Shown: positions 41,908 to 51,847 of the stretch, piece by piece
How the letters are laid out: each line of letters opens with the position of its first letter
How positions within the stretch are numbered: position 1 is the stretch's first letter
Assembly: GCA_040221175.1 (NCBI GenBank)
Contig: JAVJVK010000019.1
Span: 186,001-250,000, forward strand
From: Phycisphaerales bacterium
Lineage (GTDB): Bacteria; Planctomycetota; Phycisphaerae; Phycisphaerales; UBA1924
Direction: 5' to 3'
DNA length: 64,000 nt
Translations under genes and position numbers: made by a program
The notes under the pieces: generated by a model
What the model was told of the DNA's origin: nothing
What the model saw: only the letters and a program-made list of their open reading frames with translations
Databases searched by the model: none

Positions 41908-42965
41908 GCCGAGGCTCCTTCCAGGGCTTCGCTCTCGTCGGCCGAGCCGCGCAGGGCGTCGCGGACTTCTGCCTCGCTCGCGCCCGTGCCCCCGGCGACC
42001 TGCTCGACGAACACGTCCTCCAGCGTGACGCGCTTTGCGGCGACGCTGCGAACATCAATCGCATGGGCGATCGCCCGGACGGCTTGGGGAGCCGGCAGGG
42101 CGTGGGGGTCGATATGGGCCGCCCAGCTCTCGCGTGTCTGCTCCACGCTGCGCACGCCGTCGATGCGCGACACACGCTGGGGGTCTTGGCCGTCCACGGG
42201 GTCAAAGAGCACAACGCTCGGCTCATGGTTGGCGCGGATCTCATCGATCGATGCGTCGAGCACCTTCTGCCCGTTGTTGATCATCACGATGCCCTGGCAC
42301 ATCTGCTCGGCCTGGAACATCACGTGCGTGCACAGGATGACGGTCCGGCCCTGCTGGTGCTGCTCGACCATGAGCTGCTGGAGCAGCCGCAGGTTGACCG
42401 GATCGAGCCCGCTGAAGGGTTCATCGAGGATGATCAACTCCGGCTCGTGCAGGACCGCGGCGATGAACTGCACCTTCTGCTGCATGCCCTTGGAGAGTTC
42501 TTCGCACCGCTTGCTCGCCGCATCGGCCAGGTTCACGCGCTCAAGCCATTCGTGCACACGGGTGCTGAGCTCGGGGTCCTTGAGGCCCTTGAGCTTGCCC
42601 ATGTACTTGAGGAACTGGGTGACCTTCATCTTGCGGTAGACGCCGCGTTCTTCGGGCAGGTAGCCGATGCGGTCCTTGCTCTGCAGGGCGCTCTTCTTGC
42701 CCAGGACCTGGAGCGTTCCCGAGTCGGGAAACAGGATGGACATGAGCATGCGAATCGTCGTGCTCTTTCCAGCGCCATTGGGACCAATGAGCCCCGTCAG
42801 GCTGCCGGATTTGACGCGCAGGTCCAAGCCTTCGACGGCGACCTTTGGCCCGAAGGTCTTGCGCAGGTTCTCCATGACGACGGCATCTTCCACGAGCGTT
42901 GCTCCTGCGAGTGATGAAGGGGCAACCATAGGGGCGGGCCGCCGGTCGTCGGTCTTGTCAGGCAT
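41904..42965 (-). CDS. ABC transporter ATP-binding protein (NatA-like)
   Basis: About 353 residues. Motifs are Walker A GPNGAGKST, a Q-loop region IGYLPEERGVY, the signature ELSKGMQQKVQ, Walker B LIILDEPFSGLD and an H-loop in LCTHVM. A regulatory C-terminal domain of about 100 residues follows. The ATG at 42965 overlaps the rhodanese stop by eight bases; an ATG 36 bases downstream is an alternative. The GYLPEERG variant is typical of NatA-type sodium or drug exporters; the substrate is unknown. Confidence 0.9.
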   Translation of the reverse strand: MPDKTDDRRPAPMVAPSSLAGATLVEDAVVMENLRKTFGPKVAVEGLDLRVKSGSLTGLIGPNGAGKSTTIRMLMSILFPDSGTLQVLGKKSALQSKDRIGYLPEERGVYRKMKVTQFLKYMGKLKGLKDPELSTRVHEWLERVNLADAASKRCEELSKGMQQKVQFIAAVLHEPELIILDEPFSGLDPVNLRLLQQLMVEQHQQGRTVILCTHVMFQAEQMCQGIVMINNGQKVLDASIDEIRANHEPSVVLFDPVDGQDPQRVSRIDGVRSVEQTRESWAAHIDPHALPAPQAVRAIAHAIDVRSVAAKRVTLEDVFVEQVAGGTGASEAEVRDALRGSADESEALEGASA

Positions 42966-43524
42966 CCGCGGCGAGGGTTTTACCGGGCAGGCGATTCCAC
43001 GGCATGCGGGCGAGCAACTTCGCCATCCCGCACCAGCCGCTCGCGCCCGCGAAGACCAGACCGCACCCGACGAACCCGGGCACCACGAGGAACCACGGCG
43101 ACACCAGCACGCCCAGCAGCGTACCGACGGCAACCAGCGAACCAGCGGTGATCTGGACCTGGCGCATGATGTCCAGCCGTGGCCTGCCACGCGGAAGCTC
43201 GACCGGATTTCCCGCAGCTTTCCAGGCCTCGATCCCGCCCTGCAGGTGGAACACGTCGATGCCGGCGCCGCGAAGGGCCTGCTCGCACCGTTCCAGGGCC
43301 TTGCCCGATCGCGCGCCGCTGCGGCAGTGAAAGACCAGGCGTTCGGCCGGCAGATCAGCGTTCAGGCGATCCGGTTCGATCTGGCCAAGGGGCACGTGCC
43401 TGGCGCCCGCGATCCGCTCGGTCGCGTGCTCAAAGGGTTCGCGAACATCCACCAGCACGGCCTGACCCGACTCGAGCCAGGCCCGCAGCGTGCTGGCATC
43501 AACCGTACGGTCGTTGCCATCCAT
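42958..43524 (-). CDS. Rhodanese with C-terminal DUF2892 membrane segment (YgaP-like)
   Basis: 188 residues. The rhodanese domain has VLVDVREPFEHATERIAGA and the active-site Cys in VFHCRSGARSGKA. Two hydrophobic helices follow (residues about 125-168, LLGVLVSPWFLVVPGFVGCG), matching the YgaP layout. It transfers sulfane sulfur at the membrane. It is 14 bases downstream of the persulfide dioxygenase gene on the same strand. Confidence 0.9.
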   Translation of the reverse strand: MDGNDRTVDASTLRAWLESGQAVLVDVREPFEHATERIAGARHVPLGQIEPDRLNADLPAERLVFHCRSGARSGKALERCEQALRGAGIDVFHLQGGIEAWKAAGNPVELPRGRPRLDIMRQVQITAGSLVAVGTLLGVLVSPWFLVVPGFVGCGLVFAGASGWCGMAKLLARMPWNRLPGKTLAADA

Positions 43525-43538
43525 GAAATGAGACTCCC

Positions 43539-44981
<1,443 letters not shown>

Positions 44982-45021
44982 GGGTGGGCCGGCCTCCTGT
45001 GCGTGCCATTCTAGAGCGTGC

Positions 45022-45060
45022 GGTGGGGACGGTGGGGGTCGGTGGGGGTCGGTGGGGGGC
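45022..45060. repeat. Short 10-bp tandem repeat
   Basis: GGTGGGGGTC is repeated three to four times with small changes between the persulfide dioxygenase start and the surE stop. G-rich on one strand; it could form unusual DNA structure, but is too short to say more. Confidence 0.6.
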
Positions 45061-45064
45061 CGCG

Positions 45065-46075
45065 TCAGGCGGTGGTCTGGCCGGCCGCCCCGCTGGTCGC
45101 CTTCTCGGCCGCCTTGCTCCAGCGCTCCAGCGACGCCTCATTGGTCAGGTCGTAGCGCAGCGGCGTCACCGTCACCGCCCGCTTGAACAGCCAGTCGACG
45201 TCGGTTCCAGCCTCGGTATCCTGGAAATCCATGCCCCCCGCGGCCGCCCAGAAGTATGCGCGGCCCCCGGGGCTGACGCGGCCTTCGAACCGGTCGACGT
45301 GGCCGTGGGTGTTCATCGGGCACGCGACGATGGGCAGCGTCTCGTCGGGGTCGGCCTTGTGCACCTGCGCCTGCTCGCCCTGACGCGTCACGCGCGTATC
45401 GCTCTGGTCGAAGTTCGTCGGCAGCCCCGCGCTGGTGCGCTGGCGGTCGGCGGCGGCCCGGGCCTCGGGCGTGTCCTCGATCGGGTCCTCGCAGCGCGGC
45501 ACGTTGAGGTTCAGCACCTCGTGGGGGTTGGGCAGCCCGCCGGCCAGCAGCGTCTCGATCGCCCGGCGGGCGTGGATCGCCCCGATGTCGAAGCGCGTCG
45601 AGGCCCGGCCCAGGTGCAGGCTGACGGCGATGGAGGGGATGCCCAGGAACGCCGCCTCGATGGCCGCCGCGACGGTGCCGGAGTAGATGACGTTAATCCC
45701 GCAATTCGCCCCTGCGTTCATGCCGCTGATGACCAGGTCGGGCCTGGACCCCTGGCCAAACTCGGCCGGCCAGATCTCGCTGAGGGCCAGCTTCACGCAG
45801 TCGGCCGGCCGGCCGTCGACTGCCGTGCCGTGCATGCGCCCCCGGATCCGCGCTTCCTCCACCATGAGCGGCTCGTGGAAGGTCACCCCGTGGCTGGTGG
45901 CGCTCTGGACGGTGGCGGGCGCGACGGTGTAGATGGCCTCCACGGGCGTGCCGGCGATCGAGATGGGCCCGCCCAGCGTGCCCTCGCGGCCGGGGATGGT
46001 GTCCATCAAGGCGTCGTAGAGCGCCACGATGCCCGGGGCGCGGATGCCGTCGTCGTTTGTCAGCAGGATTCGCAT
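45065..46075 (-). CDS. surE: 5'/3'-nucleotidase SurE
   Basis: 336 residues from the ATG at 46075, longer than the usual 250-270. The family signature is LLTNDDG at the N-terminus (metal-binding DD), with SGMNAGANCG and SGTVAAAIEA (phosphate site) later. Compared with typical SurE, an extra segment DTIPGREGTLGGPISIAGT sits between the first helix and the VAPATVQSA strand, and the C-terminus is extended by about 30 residues. SurE dephosphorylates nucleoside monophosphates and is linked to stationary-phase survival. A longer open frame upstream is non-coding. Confidence 0.92.
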   Translation of the reverse strand: MRILLTNDDGIRAPGIVALYDALMDTIPGREGTLGGPISIAGTPVEAIYTVAPATVQSATSHGVTFHEPLMVEEARIRGRMHGTAVDGRPADCVKLALSEIWPAEFGQGSRPDLVISGMNAGANCGINVIYSGTVAAAIEAAFLGIPSIAVSLHLGRASTRFDIGAIHARRAIETLLAGGLPNPHEVLNLNVPRCEDPIEDTPEARAAADRQRTSAGLPTNFDQSDTRVTRQGEQAQVHKADPDETLPIVACPMNTHGHVDRFEGRVSPGGRAYFWAAAGGMDFQDTEAGTDVDWLFKRAVTVTPLRYDLTNEASLERWSKAAEKATSGAAGQTTA

Positions 46076-46313
46076 TGCCCCAGCGTAGGGCACGCGTCGC
46101 GAACGCCGGCTACGCTTGTGGCTGATGACCGCCACCCTCTGAACAGGTTGCTCGGCCCATCCAGGGTTTCCCGCCGCTGGCGATGATCGAGGCGGCGGCG
46201 GCCGCATGCGCGAGGCCCGCGCGCCGGATGGTCCCGCTTGCGGGCGCCGTACCACCACCTGTTCATCGCGGATCAGCCGGCCACCCGTCCGGCAAGACGG
46301 ACCATCCAACCAC
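46076..46313. other. Divergent intergenic region between surE and the RNHCP gene
   Basis: 238 bases that must hold promoters for both genes. No recognisable sigma-70 boxes or dyad stand out; open frames here lack ribosome sites. Confidence 0.4.
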
Positions 46314-46760
46314 ATGCCACGAGCCAACCGCACACGCGACCAGCGCCCAAGCTGCGCCGACGACTTCCAACATCAAGACCGCTCCGACCGCCCGCGCCAC
46401 GGCCGTCGAAACGAATCCGACGGCTTCCGATGCATCCATTGCAGGGCCCACGTCAGCGGCCGCGTCTGGGGCACGAAGCAGCGCAACCACTGCCCGGCCT
46501 GCCTGCACAGCAAGCACGTCGACGACCAGTCCGGCGACCGCGCCAGCCCTTGCGGCGGGGCGATGGAGCCCATCGCCGTCGCCGTGCGCTCCAGCGGCGA
46601 GGACGCCGGCGAGTGGGTCCTGGTGCACCGCTGCAACCGCTGCGGCGTGCTGCGCGTCAACCGCATCGCCGGCGACGACAGCGAACGCGCCCTGCTCGCG
46701 CTCGCCCTCCGACCGCTCGCGCGGCCGGCGTTCCCGATCGATGACCCAAGGGGCGGCTAG
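46314..46760 (+). CDS. RNHCP-domain zinc-ribbon protein
   Basis: 148 residues from the ATG at 46314; an ATG at 46206 is also open but its added part is low-complexity. The domain has FRCIHCRAHVSG, then the defining QRNHCPACLHSKHVD, ASPCGGAMEPI and VHRCNRCGVLRVNR. Four CxxC-type pairs should hold zinc in two ribbons. The RNHCP family is of unknown function, thought to bind nucleic acid. The N-terminal 40 residues are basic and disordered. The stop overlaps the convergent EF-hand gene by four bases. Confidence 0.82.
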   Translation: MPRANRTRDQRPSCADDFQHQDRSDRPRHGRRNESDGFRCIHCRAHVSGRVWGTKQRNHCPACLHSKHVDDQSGDRASPCGGAMEPIAVAVRSSGEDAGEWVLVHRCNRCGVLRVNRIAGDDSERALLALALRPLARPAFPIDDPRGG

Positions 46761-48139
46761 TCGCAGCCGGCGTCGAACGCCGTCTGAAACGTCAGGAAGT
46801 CGAAGATCGTCAACGCGCCGTCGCCGTCGAAGTCGGCTTGGGCGTCGCCGTCCTGGAAGAGGTTGAGGTAGGTGAGGAAGTCGAAGATGGTGAGGAGGCC
46901 GTCGGCGTCGAGGTCGGGGCGGCAGATCTCGCACGAGAGGTCGAAGAGGTGGGCCGCGCCGAGTGGCGCTCCACCCACATCATCCAGCTTGGCCCCGACC
47001 AGGGCGCGGCGCCCATCGGTTGCGATGGCCGGTCCGAAGGAGTCCGAGGGCCCCCCGGGCAGCAGCGTGGCCCGCCGCGTCCAATCATCGGCCGGCCCAC
47101 GCTGGAACACGAGCACAGCGCCCAACACGGACGGCGTGCGAGATCCCGCCAGCTGTGCCAGCAACACGCCGTCGCGGAGGGACAGGTTCCAGCCAAAATG
47201 ATCGCGGCGGATGGCATCGTCGAGCGTGATCTCCTGCAGCGGCATCCACCGGGCCCCATCGTACTCGAAGCGGTACACCACCCCCTGGGCCTCGAACTCA
47301 CGGTCGGCATTGATCGCCCCGACGAAGAGCTGATCGTTGTCCGAGGCTATCGAATAGCCGAACCGCGGACCCTGCTCGGGGTGGATCGCGTCGATCTTCT
47401 GATGGAAAACGAACTCGGTGGGCCCCTCGCGCCGGAAGACGTACACCGAGCCCACGTTCACGGCGATGCTGTCGTCGAAGGGCGTGCCCACGAACAGCCA
47501 ATCTTCCGTCAGGGCATTGGCGTTTCCACCGAAGGCTCGTCCCCCAGTCGGCGCATCGGGCGCTTCCAGTCGATCCACCTCACGCCACTCGCCCTGGCCA
47601 TCCTCCTGAAACACGTAGAGCAGTGGGGGCATGTTGACCAGGGCGACATCACGATTGATGATGACCTGGCGACCAAAGCCCGCGAACGTCACCGGCCAAG
47701 GCGAGGGGATTCGTCCGGTCTCAGACCATTGCTCGCCATCGAAGTCGTAGATGTATGCCCCGCCCGTATCGGGCCCGGCCAGATCGGCGTTTTGGGATCC
47801 CACGATCAGGCGGTCGCCATTGAGGTGGATCGAGGCGCCAAAGTTGTCGCCTTGTTGCACGTCCGCCGGGAGGAGTCGCTGCACGCGCTCCCACTGGCCG
47901 TCGATGAGGCGGAAGTCGTACACCGCCCCGGTGGCGCAATCGAACACGATCGGGCATAGGGTGGCGGCCGAGGCGTCGGCCACCAGCACGTGCCGTTCGT
48001 TCATCACCACTTCGCCCCCAAAGCCACCACCAAACGGCCCTTCCGGCGGCGTCAGCCGCTCGATGGGGCACTGGGCGAGGGTTGCAACGGCGGGGCCAAA
48101 GACGGCCACCAGGCCAGCGGCGATGCTGGTGGTGCGCAT
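46757..48139 (-). CDS. Exported FG-GAP-repeat protein with C-terminal EF-hand pair
   Basis: 460 residues from the ATG at 48139, with a signal peptide ending near ATLAQ. The body has FG-GAP/integrin-like beta-propeller repeats, recognisable by GDNFGASIHLNGDRLIVGS, GPRFGYSIASDNDQLFVGA and DSFGPAIATDGRRALVGA. The C-terminal 55 residues carry the dockerin-like pair DLDADGLLTIFDFLTYLN and DFDGDGALTIFDFLTFQT. It is a likely surface or secreted protein. The open frame continues upstream through the 21-bp array only because the period is divisible by three; that part is not coding. Confidence 0.83.
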   Translation of the reverse strand: MRTTSIAAGLVAVFGPAVATLAQCPIERLTPPEGPFGGGFGGEVVMNERHVLVADASAATLCPIVFDCATGAVYDFRLIDGQWERVQRLLPADVQQGDNFGASIHLNGDRLIVGSQNADLAGPDTGGAYIYDFDGEQWSETGRIPSPWPVTFAGFGRQVIINRDVALVNMPPLLYVFQEDGQGEWREVDRLEAPDAPTGGRAFGGNANALTEDWLFVGTPFDDSIAVNVGSVYVFRREGPTEFVFHQKIDAIHPEQGPRFGYSIASDNDQLFVGAINADREFEAQGVVYRFEYDGARWMPLQEITLDDAIRRDHFGWNLSLRDGVLLAQLAGSRTPSVLGAVLVFQRGPADDWTRRATLLPGGPSDSFGPAIATDGRRALVGAKLDDVGGAPLGAAHLFDLSCEICRPDLDADGLLTIFDFLTYLNLFQDGDAQADFDGDGALTIFDFLTFQTAFDAGCD

Positions 48140-48219
48140 GCTCACATTGTGACGCAAACGCCCGCCGATTGCAAGGCTGATGCCACCTACCCCGTGCCTC
48201 GCCGATAACCGCGGCCCGA

Positions 48220-48576
48220 CCGCCCCGTGGTCGTGCCGTCGCCCTCGCGGCCCTCCCGCGGCCACGCTGGCCCGCGCAGGGGCCGCCCACGCACGTAGAT
48301 CGATCGCTGGTGGACCTGCAGGAGCGATCGGTGCACGTGGATCGGCCGTCCATGGTCGTGGAGGAGCGGTTGCCTTCAAGAGATCGCTCGTTGCGGCAGG
48401 TGGAAGAACCGTCCCCGCACGTAAAAAAACCGTTGCTCCACGTGGAGGAACCGTTCCTGCAGGCAAAGGGATCGTTGCTTTACCTGCAGGAGCCGTTCCT
48501 ACAGCTGCAAGAACCGTTGCCGCACCTGTAGCAGCCGTCGCTGGTCGAACCGGAGCCAAACGCGAAGGCTTCGGGT
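48220..48576. repeat. 21-bp tandem array B (palindromic units)
   Basis: Seventeen consecutive 21-bp units in exact phase (48220, 48241, 48262 and so on to 48556). The clearest unit, at 48430-48450, is close to the palindrome GTTsCTnCACGTGnAGsAAC. Central hexamers differ between units but stay palindromic: CACGTG (48438), CTGCAG (48457 and 48485) and CAGCTG (48502). The array lies between two exported EF-hand genes, 3' of the one ending at 48738 and 5' of the one starting at 48139. Every frame on both strands stays open with heptad-like amino acid repeats, but no start or ribosome site supports translation. The remaining flanks (48140-48219, 48577-48737) show nothing else. Confidence 0.82.
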
Positions 48577-48737
48577 ACGGTTCTGGTTCGTGTCGGATCG
48601 GCTGGTGTTTGGGGCAAGGCCCATAACCCAGGTCCGCGGGCAAGTTGTCGACTACCCGGCGGCGCTCGTCCACCGTTCGCCCTCCATCCTCCCCAGCGCC
48701 GACCCTCCCAGCACCCATGCGCTCCGCGTTCGAACGC

Positions 48738-50033
48738 CTACGGACACCCGATGTCGAACGCGTCGAAGTACCGCAGGAAGTCAAAGATGGTCAGCACGCC
48801 GTCGCCGTCGAAGTCGGCGCCGAGATTGCCGTCCTGGAAGCGGTTCAGGAAGATCAAGAAGTCGAACACCGTGGCGTCGCCGTCGCCATCCAGATCGACC
48901 GCGCAGGGCGGGGCAGGATCGAGCACGGCGATGTAGGCCTCGGTCTGGCCGTCGGGATTGAGCCCGGCGCCGACGATCGCCACCCGGCCCGTGTCGGCGT
49001 GCACCGTCGCGTCGAGCGCGAGCGTGAGCGTCCAGCCGCTCAGGTCAAGCCCGAAGTCCGCTTCGAGCACCTCCTGCAGCGGGCGCATGCCGTCGGCCTG
49101 CGTCCAGATGAACGCCCGCAGTTCGGCGCCGTCCTGGGCCCAGCCGACGATGATCGAGCCGTCCTCGCTGACCGCTCGGGTGAAGATGCGGCTTTCGCCG
49201 AACGCGCTGCCGGTCTGGAGCACCTCGAGGCCCGCGTCGGTCCATCGGATGGCCGACTGGCCGGCATCGGTGCGCACCCAGCCCACGATCGTCGCGCCAT
49301 CGGGCGTCATGCCCTGGGCTTCGCCCGAGACCACGTCGCCCAGGGGCAGCGGCAGCGGTTCGAGGCCGCTGGACGCCGTCCAGCGGAAGGGCTGACGAAC
49401 CTCGCCGTCGGCGCTGCCGTAGCCGGCCGCGACCGATCCATCGGCGCTCACGGCGGTTGCCTGGGTCGAAGCGCCCGGCGCGAGGCGGCCGAGACCGGTC
49501 ATGCCCGTGCCGGGCGTCCATGCGAACGCCTCGTCGCCCAGCGGGCCCGAGATCGAGCGGCTGGCGCCCACGACGACGTCGCCGTCGGCGTTCGTCGCGC
49601 CCGCCTCGCTCTGGATGGACCCGCCCGCAAGATCACCCAGCGAGATCATGCCCGTCGCCTCACGCCAGCGATGCGCGAGGATGCCATCGGGCCCGGACGC
49701 GGCGCCCACGATCGTCGTCCCATCGGCGCTGATGCCCGCCGCGCTGCTGAAGAAGAACGCCCCGCCCAGGTCGCCCAGGCCCAGCATGCCTTCGGCGAGC
49801 GTCCAGCGGAAGGCCTCGCGCCCGCGCCCGCTCTCGGCGTTGCCCGACACGACGAGATTCGCCACGTCGCCGCCGGCCAGGTCGAACGAGCTGACGCCGC
49901 TGGCCGAGGAAACGAACGCCCGGCCGGGAAGATCTCCCAGCGGCGTGAACGATGATTGCGACATGGCCGCGGCCGAGGGAAGCCCCAGCGCCAGCGATGC
50001 CACGAGGACGTTTCGGATCGATACGTTCATCAT
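48738..50033 (-). CDS. Exported HAF-repeat protein with C-terminal EF-hand pair
   Basis: 431 residues from the ATG at 50033 (or the adjacent ATG at 50030), with GGGGGAG upstream and a signal peptide ending near AAAMSQ. The body holds repeats of the HAF type, each with an A-x-GIS-x-DG-x-x-IVG core: AAGISADGTTIVGAASG, AQGMTPDGATIVGWVR and TRAVSEDGSIIVGWAQ. These form a propeller-like fold in secreted proteins. The C-terminus is DLDGDGDATVFDFLIFLN and DFDGDGVLTIFDFLRYFD, ending GCP. Like the two other C-terminally tagged genes it is probably exported by the Sec route. Confidence 0.84.
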   Translation of the reverse strand: MMNVSIRNVLVASLALGLPSAAAMSQSSFTPLGDLPGRAFVSSASGVSSFDLAGGDVANLVVSGNAESGRGREAFRWTLAEGMLGLGDLGGAFFFSSAAGISADGTTIVGAASGPDGILAHRWREATGMISLGDLAGGSIQSEAGATNADGDVVVGASRSISGPLGDEAFAWTPGTGMTGLGRLAPGASTQATAVSADGSVAAGYGSADGEVRQPFRWTASSGLEPLPLPLGDVVSGEAQGMTPDGATIVGWVRTDAGQSAIRWTDAGLEVLQTGSAFGESRIFTRAVSEDGSIIVGWAQDGAELRAFIWTQADGMRPLQEVLEADFGLDLSGWTLTLALDATVHADTGRVAIVGAGLNPDGQTEAYIAVLDPAPPCAVDLDGDGDATVFDFLIFLNRFQDGNLGADFDGDGVLTIFDFLRYFDAFDIGCP

Positions 50034-50164
50034 GATCTCCCCCTTCATTGGCGCGCACGCGAACGACGCAGGCGTTCGATGCATGCCGTCGCAATTGTAC
50101 ACGAAAGGCGACGCAATCCCGCGTGAATAGGCATTCACGTAATGTTGAGAGAAGAACCCCGGGC

Positions 50165-50629
50165 TCAGGCCGTCAGCACGTCTTGCAGGAACTGCTTGTG
50201 CCGGCTGAGCTTGAGGTCGGCCGCGATGGCCCGGGCGATCGTGCCGTCCGGGGACAGCAGGTAGGTCACCCGCCGGGGCATCCCCAGCAGGCCGATGGCC
50301 TCGATGGCCCGCAGGACGTTCTTGTCCGGGTCGGCGATGATCGGAAACGGCAGGCGGTGGCGCTCGCGAAACCGCTCGTGGCTCTGTTCGCCCTGCGGAC
50401 TGACGCCCACCACGCGAACGCCCGACGCTTCCAATTCGCTGGCCATCTCCCCCATGACGTCGCGCATCGCGCAGGCCTGTCGCGTGCACATGGGCGTGCC
50501 ATCGGCCGGGTAGCTGTAGAGCACGATCGGGCCGGCCGCGGCCAGTTCGGCCAGCGGCGTGGGACGGTCGCACAGGCCGGGGGTGGGCGGCACGGTCACG
50601 TCCGGGATGGCTGAACCCGCCTTGAGCAC
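50165..50629 (-). CDS. Peroxiredoxin of the Bcp/PrxQ type
   Basis: About 154 residues from GTG at 50629. The peroxidatic and resolving cysteines are in GTPMCTRQACAMRD, spaced C-x4-C as in PrxQ/BCP proteins. The thioredoxin-fold context is VLYSYPADG before and VGVSPQGEQSHERF after. It reduces peroxides using thioredoxin. The open frame extends upstream past the divergent aminotransferase start, so the true start could be earlier. Confidence 0.88.
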   Translation of the reverse strand: MLKAGSAIPDVTVPPTPGLCDRPTPLAELAAAGPIVLYSYPADGTPMCTRQACAMRDVMGEMASELEASGVRVVGVSPQGEQSHERFRERHRLPFPIIADPDKNVLRAIEAIGLLGMPRRVTYLLSPDGTIARAIAADLKLSRHKQFLQDVLTA

Positions 50630-50650
50630 GACGCAGCGTAGGTTCGTATC

Positions 50651-51847
50651 ATGCGCGCGATGATTGCTTCGAATGCCGTTGCCGATCGGTTGAGCAGGTT
50701 TGGCTCGACCATCTTCGCCGAGATGACCGCTCTGGCGGCTCGTCACGATGCCGTGAACCTCTCACAGGGCTTTCCCGATTTCGACGGGCCCGCCGCCATG
50801 CTCGAGGCCCTTGGCCGGGCGGCCGGCTCGGGCGTCAATCAGTATGCCCCCGCAAGCGGACTGCCCGAGATGCGCCGCGGCGTGGCGCACTGGTTCGCGC
50901 AGCTGGGCGGCCTCGAGGTCGACCCCGGTTCATGGATCACCACGACGTGCGGCTGCACGGAGGCCATCGCGGCCTGCATGCTGGGGCTGATGAATCCGGG
51001 CGATGAAATCGTGGTCTTCCAGCCCTGCTACGACAGCTACCAGGCGACCGCCTCGATGGCGGGGGCCACGCTCGTGCCCGTCACGCTCGAACCCGACGAC
51101 GAGGGCGGCTTCTCGTTCGACGCCGACGCCCTGCGAGCCGCGTTCGAGCGCAAGCCCAAGGCGCTGCTGCTCAACACCCCGCACAATCCCACCGGAAAGG
51201 TGTTCGACGCCGACGAACTGGCTCTCATCGCCGAGCTCTGCGTGCAGCACGACGTGATCGCCATTACCGACGAGGTCTACGACCACCTCGTGTACGAAGG
51301 CGAGCATCGCCGCCTGGCCGGTTTCGAGGGGATGGCCGAGCGAACGATCACCATGGGCAGCATCGGCAAGCTGTTCAGCGCCACGGGCTGGAAGGTGGGC
51401 TGGGCCGTGGCAAGACCGGGGCTGGGCCAGGCCGTCCGCAGCGCGCACCAGTTCCTGACGTTCTGCGCCAATGCGCCCGCGCAAGCCGCCGCCGCGAAGG
51501 CCCTGCTCGAGCACCTGGACAGCACGATCGAGCTCCGCGAGAACATGCGCCAGAATCGCGACCTGCTCTGCGACGCCCTGGAACGCGCCGGGCTCAGGGT
51601 CTTCCGACCGGCATCGGGCTACTTCGTGCTGTGCGAGCACACGCCGGTGTCGGAGCGCCTGGGCATCAACGGAGCTCAGGCGGACGTCGCGTTCTGCAAG
51701 CACCTGGTCGAGAACGTCGGCATCGCGGCGATCCCGCCCAGCTCGTTTTACGTCGATCGCTCGCTCGGCGGACCGTACGTGCGTTTTGCATTCTGCAAGA
51801 AGCGCGAGACCATCGAGCGTGCCATCGAGCGACTCGACAGGCTCTAG
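50651..51847 (+). CDS. Class I/II PLP aminotransferase (kynurenine/methionine aminotransferase type)
   Basis: 398 residues. Fold-type I features are NLSQGFPDFDGP, NQYAPASGLPEMR, CGCTEAIAACMLGLMNPGDE, LNTPHNPTGKVF, TDEVYDHLVYEG and the PLP lysine in SIGKLFSATGWKVGW. This set matches kynurenine-oxoglutarate/glutamine transaminase K and the YbdL methionine aminotransferase. Exact substrate is not fixed by the sequence. The stop overlaps the convergent mutase gene by four bases. Confidence 0.92.
   Translation: MRAMIASNAVADRLSRFGSTIFAEMTALAARHDAVNLSQGFPDFDGPAAMLEALGRAAGSGVNQYAPASGLPEMRRGVAHWFAQLGGLEVDPGSWITTTCGCTEAIAACMLGLMNPGDEIVVFQPCYDSYQATASMAGATLVPVTLEPDDEGGFSFDADALRAAFERKPKALLLNTPHNPTGKVFDADELALIAELCVQHDVIAITDEVYDHLVYEGEHRRLAGFEGMAERTITMGSIGKLFSATGWKVGWAVARPGLGQAVRSAHQFLTFCANAPAQAAAAKALLEHLDSTIELRENMRQNRDLLCDALERAGLRVFRPASGYFVLCEHTPVSERLGINGAQADVAFCKHLVENVGIAAIPPSSFYVDRSLGGPYVRFAFCKKRETIERAIERLDRL

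Noticed and set aside
48220-48576. Array as a CRISPR
   Set aside because: No identical repeats and no spacers; the units are 21 bp, abutting and diverged. No cas genes in the window.
48140-48784. N-terminal extension of the FG-GAP EF-hand protein through array B
   Set aside because: The signal peptide starts at the ATG at 48139; everything upstream in the frame is repeat array.
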